Positions 1-10,676 of a stretch of DNA of 64,000 nt are shown here, one piece after another; the stretch's first letter is position 1, and every line of letters begins with the position of its first letter. Made by a program: the position numbers and the translations under genes. The stretch is from Cycas panzhihuaensis (taxonomy: Eukaryota; Cycadophyta): the NCBI GenBank assembly GCA_023213395.1, contig CM041465.1:150667741-150731740 (forward strand). The letters run 5' to 3'. The notes below the pieces were generated by a model. It worked only from the letters and a program-made list of their open reading frames with translations, had not been told where the DNA came from and ran no database searches.

Positions 1-448
1 AATATTGTGAGGTACCTCCTCCCCCATGTGACCAAAAGAGGTAACAACCAACTTCTAGGCTTCTTATCGACACAAATGACAAGACCTTAGATCACATTAC
101 ATATGTTATTTTCTCTTTTGAGTGAAGGTTAAAGATCTTAAATTACAACTGACTCAAACCTCTCTTAAATTCCCACATCTTATTTATCAAACTTTCAAGA
201 TCACCTTATTAATAAAATCTAACACTACCTGAGGAAGGGAATACAATCCCCTGCGAAAAAGAAGTAGTGTTCTATTTACATTAAGTGTTTCTACAATGAC
301 TTGTAGTGTTGGAAGTAATACCCTAAACTTGTCCCATCTCATGAGCCTCTTTCATAGGGTTGTTCCAAGCCAAATTTGGAGCAACCTATTCATCATGATC
401 TATTTTCTAACTATAAGGAATATGATCACTCTCATCAAAATAATAAAG
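1..448. other. Unassigned flank left of Copia A
   Basis: No gene, LTR or retroelement domain is recognisable on either strand. A 60-codon plus-strand reading frame at 296-478 has no family features and runs into the neighbouring LTR. The minus strand can be read for a while with several stops, which hints at old coding sequence, but I cannot name it. This stretch is the host side of the Copia A insertion. The matching flank on the other side (from 21812) is Gypsy-derived, but I could not show that this side is. Confidence 0.4.
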
Positions 449-453
449 CAAGG

Positions 454-1172
454 TGTTAAGGAAACTAGGTCCCTATAACCAAAAACTGTCACTAAGATCT
501 AAACTATTTTGTAACTAGTTATATGAATTGAAACTAAAATTTAACATAAAAGTTATTAAATTAGAGATAATACAATAAATAAATAAAAAAGCCAAAGCAT
601 CACATATACACCATATATAACATGGTAAAACCCTAGCATTGTGCTAGGAAAACATCCACACAAGAAATGTATCAATCTTTATTATCCAATAATGGAGAAA
701 TATACATAATCTATAGTAGAATGCTCATAGCAATAACACCCAACTACCTCTACTCAATACATTATATCTAACACATCAAATACCATCAACATAATAGAAA
801 AAACACCCTAAATTATGCTATATGAGAGAGTCATACAAGGCACAAATCTCGACTATCAAATCTGGGGTATTTTGAATAAATAACCCTAATTCTTTTTATA
901 ATTTAGTATGTTTTATAGTGCTAGTTTTTTGGGTTAGGGGCTACCACCCATGAACCCATTCTTTGTGAGGTAGGGAGGGGATGGTTATTTGCGCCCTGCC
1001 CCCCCACCCCCCCCCTCCCCCTCTTAGATCCTCCCACTAAAGTTTAGAGGGGAGGGGATGGTTATCTGCGCCCCCTCCCCCTTAGATCCTCCCACTAAAG
1101 TTTAGAGGGGAAACCGTGCTACCAACTTGTCAAAATTTTTGCCTCCAAAATATTTTTGTCATATTATCTAAT
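454..1172 (-). repeat. 3' LTR of Copia A
   Basis: Aligns over its length with 21144-21806 and with the solo copy at 39946-40576; shared blocks include gtaactagtt and catggtaaaacc. On the plus strand it begins TGTTAAGG and ends near ATCTAATA. It is about 55 bp longer than its partner because a C-rich block (979-1112) is tandemly duplicated. A TATA-like stretch lies on the minus strand at 892-902. Confidence 0.88.
979..1112. repeat. Tandem duplication with C-rich runs inside the A LTR
   Basis: Two copies of a roughly 60-75 bp unit running from ggggatggttat to actaaagtttagagg, at about 979-1052 and 1053-1112. The first copy carries extra C runs (about 1000-1020), which accounts for the length difference. 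The partner LTR has a single, diverged version, so the duplication arose after insertion. Confidence 0.8.
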
Positions 1173-1588
1173 AGTCTCTATCTTGATAATAATTTACTTG
1201 ATACCTTCCCTAAACCATTAATTATCTTTTCTGAAAACCAAGAGAAGTCAAGTACTATTTGAACTTCTCTAATAGGACTAATTTTATGAATATGTCAACA
1301 TAATTCTATTTTGTATTAACCTTCTCAAGTGTTATTGCACATATTTCCATAACCTCTCTAACAAAATGGTACGTAAGAGCAATATGCTTTGTCCTACTAT
1401 GATAAGTTGTATTCTTTACTAAGTAAATAGAACTTTGAAAATCACAAAATACCTTTACCTTTTCCTATTTTCTTATAAGCTTAACCAATAGACCCTGTAA
1501 CTAGATTACTTTCTTATAAGCATGTACTGCAATAACATATTCTATTTCTGTAGTTGATAATACAATTGTACTCTGCAATTTTGACATC
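1173..1588 (-). pseudogene. Copia A RNase H, C-terminal part (split by Copia B)
   Basis: Minus-strand remnant of the Copia RNase H. Reading from 1588 downwards it shows LSTTEIEYVAVHAYKK, the block carrying the conserved Glu of this RNase H (usual form S-[TS]-x-E-A-E-Y), then VFCDFQSSIYL and RTKHIALTYHFVRE, the usual C-terminal DNQSA...KHI...HFIRE blocks, and finally a DIFIKLV remnant of the DIFTK tail. The catalytic-type DNQS is changed to DFQS, and there are several in-frame stops. The N-terminal part of the same domain continues beyond Copia B from 17572. Together they show that B inserted into the RNase H coding sequence. Confidence 0.85.
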
Positions 1589-1593
1589 CAACT

Positions 1594-1905
1594 TGAAGGA
1601 AGGATGGAGCTAGGAGATAAATCACTCACATGCACACAATGGCAATGGAGAATGAAAAAGAAGATAAAATAAGATATGAGAGCAAGCTTAGAGGTGAGAA
1701 TGAATAATGACTCCCTCCTTGAGATTTCACCTTTTACTATTGAGGGTGAGCATTAGGGTTAGGATTTTTTCGCCTAATGACATGAACCTGAAATTACATC
1801 TAAATGCACATAAAGTACATTTCATTAAGAGACTAATGCTAATAATATATCCTAAGGTCACATAATTAATCTACACAAATGACCTTGATACATTAACCTC
1901 TTTCA
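1594..1905 (-). repeat. 3' LTR of Copia B
   Basis: 312 bp, TGAAGGAAGG to CTCTTTCA on the plus strand, about 94 percent identical by hand count to 17255-17566. It is followed on the inner side by the polypurine tract. Left flank is the caact target duplication. Confidence 0.93.
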
Positions 1906-1916
1906 ATCCCCCCTTA
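1906..1916 (-). other. Polypurine tract of Copia B
   Basis: Minus strand reads AAGGGGGGAT directly against the 3' LTR, the position and composition expected for the plus-strand DNA primer of an LTR retrotransposon. Equivalent sites are at 23062-23074 (D) and, decayed, at 41970-41982 (F). Confidence 0.85.
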
Positions 1917-2218
1917 ATAGTGGAAGGTCATTTTTAGAAAATCTATTCTATGAGGTCTTCATTTGAGCCTTAATATTACATTGAAATTCTAAATGACACT
2001 TTTGTGGGAAAACCCTCATGGGGAATAGAAACCCACGAACTTTCTAAGATCTATAGCCCCTTTTATAAATCAAAATGGCCAAGGTGGCTCTTTAATATAG
2101 CTTGATAGCTAAGTAGCTTAAATATATAGCTTAATCTGCTAAGTCTCCATATACAGTTTGGTCATCCCCTATGTCCTTTTGGGTTTTCATAGGTTCTGAT
2201 TTTCTAAAACAAGTACAA
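1917..2218 (-). other. Copia B 3' untranslated region, part 1
   Basis: Non-coding stretch between the RNase H end and the polypurine tract, interrupted by Copia C and continuing at 10677-10922. It aligns with 23075-23560 (Copia D) and 41983-42500 (Copia F), including a block around ttttgggttttcataggttctgatttt and repeats of the kind ccccacatggggttttcacaaa. Its conservation across three elements without coding potential points to a shared 3' untranslated region. Confidence 0.75.
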
Positions 2219-2261
2219 CCCTTTGTTGGGAATAATCCCAATTTTCATGCACTAGAGCGCT

Positions 2262-2295
2262 TAGGGCCCCTCAAAGCCACCTTTGAGGGCCCCTA
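2262..2295 (+). promoter_or_regulatory. Hairpin in the Copia C LTR
   Basis: Inverted repeat with a 15-position stem (14 pairs, one C-C mismatch) around the loop ccac (2277-2280); the arms are built from tagggcccctcaaag and its complement. It is kept unchanged in the 3' LTR. A second small palindrome, tgggaataatccca, lies at 2227-2240 at the LTR start. It may act in RNA folding or transcript ending; the function is not shown. Confidence 0.6.
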
Positions 2296-2440
2296 GGGCA
2301 CCTTGAGTCGTTTAATAAGCCTTGGGACCAGACCACTCATGTGAGGTACGTATCACCGCTATTTATTTTTTATATTTTTTCAAACTAACCTTAATTGTTG
2401 TGCAGCTAGGGTGATGGCGCCCGACGCCTCCCAAAATTCT

Positions 2441-2450
2441 CTATATAAGG
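2441..2450 (+). promoter_or_regulatory. TATA box of Copia C 5' LTR
   Basis: ctatataagg, a near-consensus plant TATA box, about 110 bp before the LTR end and kept in the 3' LTR at 10551-10560. The position suits the U3/R boundary of the element's own promoter. Confidence 0.75.
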
Positions 2451-2562
2451 GTTGGGAATACCTCCCTGGTGTTTATTAACACTGCCACTCTTTCGGAAAT
2501 CGTCGTTGTACTCAAGATGAAAGTGTCGTGATGTCCTACTCTGCTCCTCCGGCTCCATCATT

Positions 2563-2576
2563 TGGTATCAGAGCCA
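2563..2576 (+). other. Primer binding site of Copia C
   Basis: TGGTATCAGAGCCA, the standard Copia site complementary to the 3' end of initiator Met tRNA, two bases after the 5' LTR. It fixes the element's orientation as plus. Confidence 0.93.
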
Positions 2577-5500
2577 CGTTGTCTATTTTCTATTTTTGGT
2601 TGCTCAAACGTCCAACGGAACATAGCTATATGACTGCTCGTTGAGATTCTGGTGAGCTCACCGATCTGCTGGAGAAGACGGATCTGGATTCCATCCACTG
2701 TGGAGGAAGATCTCCCGCTTGGAAATTTGCTCTCCATACGGAAACCAGGTTCCTCGTTTCATTTTTTATTTTTTATTTTTTTTATAAATATTTTTGATAT
2801 ATGCTTTAGCTTGATAGATCTTAAGTGATCCTCTGCATTCCTCAGTTCCCTCTATTAATCATTTTGCAATTGGAATATATTAATCTCAGTATATATATAA
2901 CTTTTTTGTCTACCTTTAGCCTACATTTATATATCTCTGTTCTTGCGTATATACCTTCAACCGGCGCTTATATATCTCTGTTCCTTCAAGCCTGCATTTA
3001 TATATCTCTGTCATTTCCCTGTTATTATCTCTGCCATCTCTATTCTCCGTTTCTGTCTATCTTTGGCGTGCCCATCTTTGCATGCATATTCCTCGCCTCT
3101 TTAGTGACTCAGTCGCTTGCTCTCTGGTAGCCCCCTGCCCCCCGCGCCTCCTGAACATTTCCAGCACCCGTCTGCTAGCACCCGTCTGCCCGCGCCTCCT
3201 CTTTTGTCTATGTTTGCCGCCTTAGTGTTGTCTTGCGTCTTCATCTCAGGTGTGGCGTTAGCCGCACTTCGTCTTCGTAGACCCGTTGCGATGGACGTTG
3301 TCTATTTTCCGCGTCCGTCCTCAGATACATTTGATCTTTTGGGATCCTGCATTCATTGTCCTCCGCTGAGATATTGCGTCTCCATATTGCATTTGATCTT
3401 CTTTCAGTCTCTATTCCAGTCGGCGCGCTGCCTGCATTTATTGTTTATTACATTTGATCTTTTGAGATCCTGCTTGCATTGACCATTGCGATCCGTCCGT
3501 CTTTGTGTTGAGATATCGACCTCGTCGAGTCTTTGTGACCGAGATATCGACCTCAAGTCCGTCTTTGACGCTGAGATATCAGCCTCCGTTGATGACCATT
3601 GCGGTCCTCTGTGTATTGATGACCATTGCGGTCCGTCATTGAGCATTTATTGTTTCAGCCATTGCTGCTGCATTCATTCCGATTCCTTTTTTTGGCGCTT
3701 ATATATTGTGCATTGTATTTCGTTTATCGACTTTATATCATTTTGGTATAGAAGTTTGAAAATTAATAGTTCACTTTAATAGTTCACTTCCATATCACTT
3801 TAATAAATCATTATTATGTGGATTATTTGCATTTGCGTTGTTCCTGCGTTGTATGCCTTTGTGCATTATTATTCAGTTTTATTTATTGTATGTGTTAAAT
3901 TCCGGTCTTAAAGGTTTTAAGTTAAGTTTTTAACTTGACGAGCGAGTTCACCCTCCTGGCATCAGAGGTTTCTGTTTCCTGACTGGTCTTGGGTTTAATC
4001 CCAGCCCAGTTCAGTTTCAGACCGTTTTTTAAAGAAGTTTTTTCATTTTTAAACTTTATTTTTTTTAAATATTTTTTTTCCAAAGGGTTATTGGCGCATT
4101 TTTGGCCATAACTTCCCCCTGGCTCATCGGTTTCAGACGAAACCTACGCCATTAGATCAGAAATTTTCCGTAGATCAATTTCGACTGGTCATAAGACCAA
4201 TTTGGTGCCCATTTGACCTCGTTTCGACCTTTTTAACATTGGACTTTCGAAATTTCAGCGTTTTTTGCATTTCTAATAAAATCGGTTTTAGAACTGGCTG
4301 CCATTTATTGTTGGTAAACTGTTTTGTATCTGATTTTTTCTATAGTGATCTACGTCATATAGACTCTAAAACCCATCTTTTACTTTAATTTTTGACTTCA
4401 TTTTCACTAATATTTTAATCGCTAAAATAAGAAAATTAGTTGTTTTTACTGTTCTTGAACATTCTCCATAAAGACACTTGTCACATTTTTCACTATAACT
4501 TTTGCAATTTTTATCAGATTTCATTTCCGTCAGCTTCATTAGGAAGCTGACTCATTTCTCTTCACTGTGCTATATTTTTTCATATATTTTGACATATTTT
4601 GCTTATATTTCAAATCAGCTAAAATTGAGTCATTTTATTGGCCTAAATCTGCTTTTTTTACACCTGTTTAATATATTCTTTCAAAATTTTCAATTGGCAG
4701 AATATTAATTACTTCATCAATAATATTTGATCATTTTTTCAACTTTTCTAAGGATTAATTAGTATTTTTATGCAATTTTTGCCTACCACACTCTGTTAGG
4801 CTCCATAAGGAGGTCCTTTCCTTTGCCTCATTCAAAACGTGATTTATTGGTATCCATTTTCAAAACCGTCTATTTTATTGGATTCACATTTCAACAATCT
4901 ACATATTGATAAAATTTTAAGCTATTCTGACCTCATTCACTATAGTTTTCAATCTGTTAAAATTGAGTATATATATTCATCCTAACAAGCTTGTCTTCCT
5001 TTCAAAAATTGTAAAGAAAATTCTAGTTATTTTGTTTATTCAAGTGTCTGCTTGATCTTTCTACAAGCACTTTACATTATTTTGAACAAGTATTTATTTA
5101 TAAGGCAATATATAAAAGTTGTTCTTATATAAAAAGTTTTTTTACATTGAAGATTTATTATTCATTTGAGAAATTGGCATCTGTTTGAAAACTATCTACT
5201 CTCAAAAGTTTATTTTTAAATCTTGCATAAGTGAAAAAAAAGTTTTGAGCATCATTACTTCCTTTTTTATTGTTTTACTTTAAAAGTGTATCAAAGTTCT
5301 TCTTCATTATTGGAAAATATCATCCTTCTTGCACTTATAAAAGGAAAATTGCATTTCTTTTCAAAGGCATCTTATATTTGTTTGAAGGACATTATATTTT
5401 TTTTTTAAAAAAAAGCAAAAAAAGTATTTTTTGTAAAAGTTTTCATTTCATCTTGCTTAGAGCATTTTTTTTCTATTATCAAAAGAATTTTCTTTTTCTA

Positions 5501-6130
5501 AGCAAGACCACATTGCTAAATAGATTAGTCTTCACATTAAATAAGATAAATCCCGAATTGAACCACCTTTTTCCACCTTGCAAGGAGCAGTTAGGACCCA
5601 CAAGTTACCACCACGCTAATCGGCCTACTCATATTGGATGAGGGCGACCATTAGCTATCAGTGTATCTGGTGGTAAGGTGAGTCTGAGAACCTTTTCGTT
5701 TATGGTGTTTGGAGACCAAGGCTAGACCTAGAGGGTGAGTGCCTTTGGTTCGAGAACCTTCACCGCTAGATCCGTCGTTAGGCGCCGTCCGTGGCAGTGG
5801 ACCAACAATTCAGGGGGGTGTCAAAGCCTTCTTTGCAGCCCACGTACTGAGGTATATAGAGCCTAGCGCTCAGTACCGGTATAAAGGGTCCATGTTTTGC
5901 CATCTGTGGGCAGGCGCCATTGACAGAATAGCAACCAAAGGTTTCCCCAGGAGAAACATAAACTTTGAGCCTAGTAGCCTTTCTAGGTCCTAGTTCATTT
6001 GTTCAAACTTTTAAAAACCTTGGGATATATATATTTGGAAATAATTTCTTTCATTTAAGTTCTTTCAAATTTTCTACATTCAAATATTTTGCTATTGCAT
6101 TTATCATATTTTATACAACCTTAATTTAAA
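2577..6130 (+). other. Long leader of Copia C
   Basis: About 3.55 kb between the primer site and gag, far longer than a typical Copia leader. No family-related coding is visible; several reading frames of 60-123 codons here are low-complexity and have no recognised domain. The content is patchy: a CT-rich part with repeats (2900-3640), T-rich sequence (3720-5500), and a more GC-rich block near gag (5560-5990). I could not find a separate inserted element with ends. Confidence 0.7.
2930..3640 (+). repeat. Short direct repeats in the Copia C leader
   Basis: Several dispersed repeats: tatatatctctgttc near 2930, 2965 and 2997; acatttgatctttt with gatcctgc near 3327 and 3449; gagatatcgacctc near 3509 and 3541 with a variant near 3571; and gatgaccattgcggtc near 3591 and 3618. 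They look like a decayed, irregular tandem array. Confidence 0.65.
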
Positions 6131-7275
6131 ATGACATCTAGTTTTGGGAATATGATTATTCCTAAGTTTGATGGAAATAATTTTCTTAACTGGAGTAGGA
6201 GGATGAGGCCCATCCTCATAGCAAATGAAATGTGGGATATAGTGAGAAATGGTTACAATGACTTATGATCAAATCCAAGCGTCTTGAAAAAGCTACATAC
6301 AAAGAAAATATCAAAAAGGATAATGAAGCCTTAGCCCTTATTTTTTGCGCTTTGGAAGATCATGTTTTCCCACGAGTTAGTGAATCCATTAAGTCCAAAG
6401 AGGCTTGGGATACCTTCTGACTTATTTATGAAGAAATTGCGTCCTCTAAACTACAAAACTTAAGAAGTAAGTTCAAAAATTTACGTATGATGCCTCATGA
6501 ATCCATGACTGAATTTATGACCAAGATTCAAGATATAGTTAACCAAATGAGGTCCCTTGGGGACACCCTAACCGAATAAAGAGTTGTTGAACGGATCCTT
6601 CGATGTGTAGGAGCCGTTAGATGCTTTGAGATGGTAGCTACTAGTATTAGTGTATCTAAAGACCTAAGTACCCTCAAAATAGAACAACTTACTGCTATGC
6701 TCATGTCCATAGAAGAGCAACAAGCTGCCAATGAAACCTTAGAACATGCCTTTGCTACAAAGGCTAACATTCAACCTAACTCTCAAGATGGCACTTCAAA
6801 ACAAAATGAATCTCCTCTAAGGCGAAAAGATGAAAACCCTAGAAATGAACCTAGATAAAATCCTCCACGATACCAAGCTCCTCATAATAGACAAGGACGA
6901 CCCCCACAACATGAAAATTCTCCAAGACATTCGAACACTCAAAGAAACCCTAACCAACGAAGATAAGTTGAAAATCATTCTTGTTGTCCACATTGTCATG
7001 GGAACCCACAACCTTCTAGAACACCTCAAAACTATCGTGACCAACCAAGAAATAATCATACTCAATTCTATGAGGAAAGGGGGAGACCCTTCAACCTTGA
7101 TCGCTCTCCACCAAGGACTCAAAATCTTAGTTATGGAAAAAGAGATCAACTATATTGCACTTATTATCGTAGAAATGGTCACACTGAAGATAAGTGTTTT
7201 TCAAAACATGGACCACCTTCTAGAGGACATGTGTCAAATACATCAGAATCTAAAATCAACAATAGGTTATTTCTA
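6131..7275 (+). pseudogene. Copia C gag (capsid/nucleocapsid), broken
   Basis: Starts ATG at 6131 with MTSSFGNMIIPKFDGNNF, then NWSRRMRPILIANEMW, the usual opening of the plant Copia gag (UBN2-type) that forms the particle core. A stop and frame change follow near 6267, after which KKDNEALALIF and IKSKEAWDTF continue the domain; more stops occur near 6418, 6577 and 6856. A nucleocapsid zinc knuckle is seen near 7150-7200 as CTYYRRNGHTEDKC, where the second Cys of C-x2-C-x4-H-x4-C has become Tyr. The gag of Copia E is a recognisable relative. Confidence 0.85.
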
Positions 7276-8640
7276 TCTAGTTTTTCAAACCAGGAAGAAG
7301 AGGATGATAGTTGGTACATTGATTCTGGTTGTTCCACTCACATGACCCATAAAGAACAATTATTTCAAACTTGGGATACAAATAAGAAAGGGTCTATTAT
7401 GTTTGGAGACAACACTTCTCACGAATCGATTGGAAAAGGTAACATTACCTTATTGACTGATAGTGGTGAATACAAATATTTAAATGATGTTCTATCGTCC
7501 ACTTTAAGGAAAAACTTACTATCGGTGGGAGACGGATGATGGGACAAGACTATAAAATAATTTTTGACAACGGTGAATGTGTCATCAAAGACAAAGCGAC
7601 AAAATGAAGCTATTGTTGCTAGGGTATCATGACTAAAGATCGTCTATTTAAACTTACTATCACCCCTCGTAAACATATGCCCTTAGAACCACAACTACTA
7701 TGGATAGTGACCTATGGCATCGACGTTTGGTCACCTTAATTACACCGGTTTAGCCCTTATGAAAAGATTAGATATGGTTAATGGCTTACCCCTATTGATG
7801 TTAACAAAGAGTTGTGTAAGGGATGCCTTCTTGGAAAACATCATAGAAAGTTTTCGAGACTTTAGCCATCGGACATCCCCCTCTTCAACTCGTATACCAC
7901 GGATATTTGTGGCCCAATGGCCACTCCCTCCTTGGCATGTGCCAAATATTTCCTTACATTTATTGATGACTTTACAAGAAAGATTTGGGTGTTCTTTCTC
8001 AAATACAAATCTGATGCTTTCGACCACTTTGTTGACTTCAAAACCTTTGTTGAGCGACAAAGTGGATATCATGTCCTCTCCTTAAGATCAGATAATGGGG
8101 GAGAATTTACCTCTAATATCTTCAAGGATTACTGTATCCAACATGGGATTAGGCGACAACATACCAACCCCTACACCCCACAACAAATGGTGTGGTGAAG
8201 GAAACAGAACTATCGTAGAAATGGCACGTTGTATGCTTAAAGATAAAAACTTAGGCCATGAATTTTGGGCTGAAGCAGTCCATACCACAGTTTACTTACT
8301 TAATCGATGTTCCACAAAAGCCGTTAGGGGGAAGACACCAGAAGAAGCATGGACAGGTTATAAACCTAGTATCCGTCACCTTAAAGTATTTGGATGTTTA
8401 GCCTATGCCCATGTCCCTGACCAAAGAAGAACCAAATTAGATGACCATAGTGTAAAATGTATCTTTATTGGATACAGTGAATCATCAAAATCTTACAAAG
8501 TTTATGATCCCAAATCCCGAAAAGTTATACTAAGTAGGGATATCAAATTTCAAGAAGATACCTACTATCAAAATAATCACGAACAACAAAAGGACATTAC
8601 TATTAAGTTTAATGCATCAAATACATCCAAATATGTGCCA
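7276..8640 (+). pseudogene. Copia C protease and integrase, broken
   Basis: Protease: WYIDSGCSTHMT at 7312-7347 holds the aspartic active site D-S-G, followed by the expected strand LNDVLSSTLRKNLLSVG; the frame is lost after 7536. The gag-pre-integrase block DLWHRRL is at about 7706, with a one-base loss so that the following GHLNYTGL is in another frame. Integrase (DDE): LTFIDDFTRKIWVFFL from about 7950 and [11 protein letters not shown] near 8085. At 8180-8210 small deletions break the usual NGVVERKNRT stretch, so the catalytic Glu region is disrupted. The domain then continues as [20 protein letters not shown] and [11 protein letters not shown]. Confidence 0.88.
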
Positions 8641-9489
8641 CCTATGTGGAGAAACTTTCCGGAAATTACTAGGGAAACAACATCACCTCAACCACCATCA
8701 CAACCACTACCTAAATGGGTTCAACGCAATCATGACTTAGGAAATATATTAGATAACAATCAAAGATCTACTCGTTCACACAAAGTTAACTTTGCTTTAA
8801 TGAGTAAGTTACTTGAAAGTCATGAGCCTCAAACCTTTGGTGAGGCTAATCAACATGAGTGCTGGCAAAAAGCCAGGCAAGAGGAATATAAATCTATCGC
8901 TAAAAATGATACTTGGGAACTTGTAGACTTACCACCAAGAAAGAAAGCCATTGGAACCAAATGGGTTTATAAGACTAAGTTCCACTCTGATGGATCAATT
9001 GATAAATATAAAGCTCGTTTAGTTGCCAAAGGATATGCCCAAAGAGAAGGCATAGACTATACTGAAACATTTGCCCCAGTTGCTAGAATGGAATCAGTTC
9101 ACATGATAATAAGTTTAGCCGCCTAAATGGGTTGGCCTGTTTATCAAATGGACGTAAAAAGTGCCTTTTTAAATGGTTATATCCAAGAAGATATCTATGT
9201 CTCTCAACCCCTCGGTTTTGAAGTCAAGGGGGAAGAAAACAAAGTGTATAAGTTAAAGAAAGCGTTATATGGTCTAAAACAAGCACCTAGGGCTTGGTAT
9301 TCCCGTATAGACACATATCTTAAAGATCAAGGGTTTGAAAGATCTCAAGCAGATCCAAACCTATACACCAAAATTAAAGGAAATTCGATATTGATCGTAG
9401 GACTTTACGTGAGCGACTTAATTTATCTTGGAAATGACTCCCAACTTTTAAATCAATTTAAAGAAGCTATGTGTAAGGAATTGAAATGA
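8641..9489 (+). pseudogene. Copia C reverse transcriptase, broken, active site mutated
   Basis: Standard Copia RT blocks are present: [61 protein letters not shown] and KALYGLKQAPRAWY. A TAA stop at 9124-9126 sits where relatives usually have a codon such as CAA. The YVDDL active site reads YVSDL at 9406-9420 (TAC GTG AGC GAC TTA), so one of the two catalytic Asp residues is lost. The enzyme could not have worked even without the stop. A further frameshift lies at about 9486 before RNase H. Confidence 0.93.
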
Positions 9490-10337
9490 CAGACTTAGGT
9501 CTTATGCACTACTTCCTAGGATTGGAAGTGTGGCAAGATAAACAAGGAATTTTTATATCTCAACGTAAATATATATTAGACCTTCTACAAAGATTTAATA
9601 TGACAAGCTGTAGACCATTGTCAATACCGGTAAATTGGAATTAAACTCTCTAAGACAGATGACTCAACTTGATTGATCCCACTCACTATAGACAACTGAT
9701 TAGTAGCCTACTTTATTTAACCTCTACTCAACCTGATATAACATATTCTGTAAGTGTTGTATCTAGATTTATCACGAGGATCCAAAGACATCCCATTGGC
9801 ATTGCTAAAAGAATCCTCGAGATACCTTAAAGGGACTTGGACTTTGGACTATACTACAAACCTACATCGAGTTTCGATTAAGCGGTTATCTGATTGATTG
9901 GGTGGTGATATTGATGATAGGAAATCTACTTACGGTTATGCATTTAGTATGGGATCGTGATGGCTTGGAGTACAAAGAAACAAAATACCGTTTCCTTATC
10001 CACGGTAGGCGAGAATATAAAGCGCAGATGTTAGGTGCACGTGAATCGATCTGGTTAAGAAGACTCTTCAGGATTTTCAAATTAAGCAAAGGCCCCACTA
10101 AAATTTGGTGTGTGACAATCGAGTGCTATTCAAATGACCAAAAATCTAGTATTCCACCGAGAACAAAGCACATTGAAACTCAATACCACTTTATTCGGGA
10201 ACTTGTACAAGCGAGCAGATAGAGTTGACTTATTGTAGCACCGAAGATCAAACATCGGATATTTTTACAAAGGCCTTGGGAAAAATCAAGTTTGAAAAGT
10301 TCAGAGATGATTTAGGAGTCATACACATTGGGCTTAT
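9486..10337 (+). pseudogene. Copia C RNase H, broken
   Basis: Begins MTDLGLMHYFLGLEVWQ, the usual link from Copia RT into RNase H, then YRQLISSLLYLTSTQPDITY and VSVVSRF. Many frameshifts follow (around 9650, 9830 and 9890), but the end is recognisable: IETQYHFIRELVQA at about 10170 and TSDIFTKALGKIKFEKFRD at about 10255-10310, the canonical C-terminus of Copia polyproteins. The polypurine tract starts just after it. Confidence 0.85.
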
Positions 10338-10346
10338 GGGGGAGAA
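10338..10346 (+). other. Polypurine tract of Copia C
   Basis: gggggagaa directly before the 3' LTR; the right place and composition for the plus-strand primer. Confidence 0.85.
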
Positions 10347-10671
10347 TGTTGGGAATAATCCCAATGTTCATGCACTAGAGCACTTAGGGCCCCTCAAAGC
10401 CACCTTTGAGGGCCCCTAGGGCACCTTGAGCCGTTTAATAGCCCGGATCGACCACTCATGTGAGTGCATTATCACCGCTATTTATTTTTATATTTTTCAA
10501 ACTAACCTTAATTGTTGTGCGGTAGGGTGATGGCGCCCGCCTCCCAATTCTCTATATAAGGGTTGGGAATACCTCCCTGGTGTTTATTAACACCGCCACT
10601 CTTTCGGAAATCGCCGTTGTACTCAAGATGAAAGTGTCGTGATGTCCTGCTCTGCTCCTCTGGCTCCATCA
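10347..10671 (+). repeat. 3' LTR of Copia C
   Basis: 325 bp, TGTTGGGA to CTCCATCA, a near copy of 2224-2560 with a TATA box at 10551-10560. It is followed by the ccctt target duplication (10672-10676). The difference in length from the 5' LTR comes from several short indels. Confidence 0.95.
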
Positions 10672-10676
10672 CCCTT

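Larger units (their letters stand above)
2224..2560 (+). repeat. 5' LTR of Copia C
   Basis: 337 bp, TGTTGGGA to CTCCATCA, matching 10347-10671 except for short indels and about ten substitutions. It contains a TATA box at 2441-2450 and a strong hairpin at 2262-2295. The primer site follows after 2 bp. Confidence 0.95.
2224..10671 (+). mobile_element. Copia element C, innermost insertion
   Basis: Plus-strand Copia element, 8448 bp, with LTRs at 2224-2560 and 10347-10671 and an exact 5-bp target duplication ccctt (2219-2223 and 10672-10676). It has a Met-type primer site at 2563-2576, an unusually long leader to 6130, gag from 6131, then protease, integrase, RT, RNase H and a polypurine tract at 10338-10346. 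It lies within the 3' untranslated region of Copia B. The LTRs differ by only about ten clear substitutions plus several short indels, so it is the youngest member of the nest. Coding frames are nevertheless broken by many indels and stops, and the RT active site is mutated. Confidence 0.95.

Noticed and set aside
3117-3779. Open frames of 97-121 codons in the Copia C leader
   Set aside because: Low-complexity, built from short repeats, no domain, and located between primer site and gag.
3936-4016. A real tRNA gene
   Set aside because: Only a B-box-like sequence; no cloverleaf can be drawn and the A box is poor.
5270-5641. 123-codon open frame in the Copia C leader
   Set aside because: Lys/Phe-rich from an AT-rich region, no similarity to gag, ends well before the gag start.
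7740-8072. Minus-strand open frame in Copia C
   Set aside because: Shadow of the plus-strand integrase, which has the conserved motifs.
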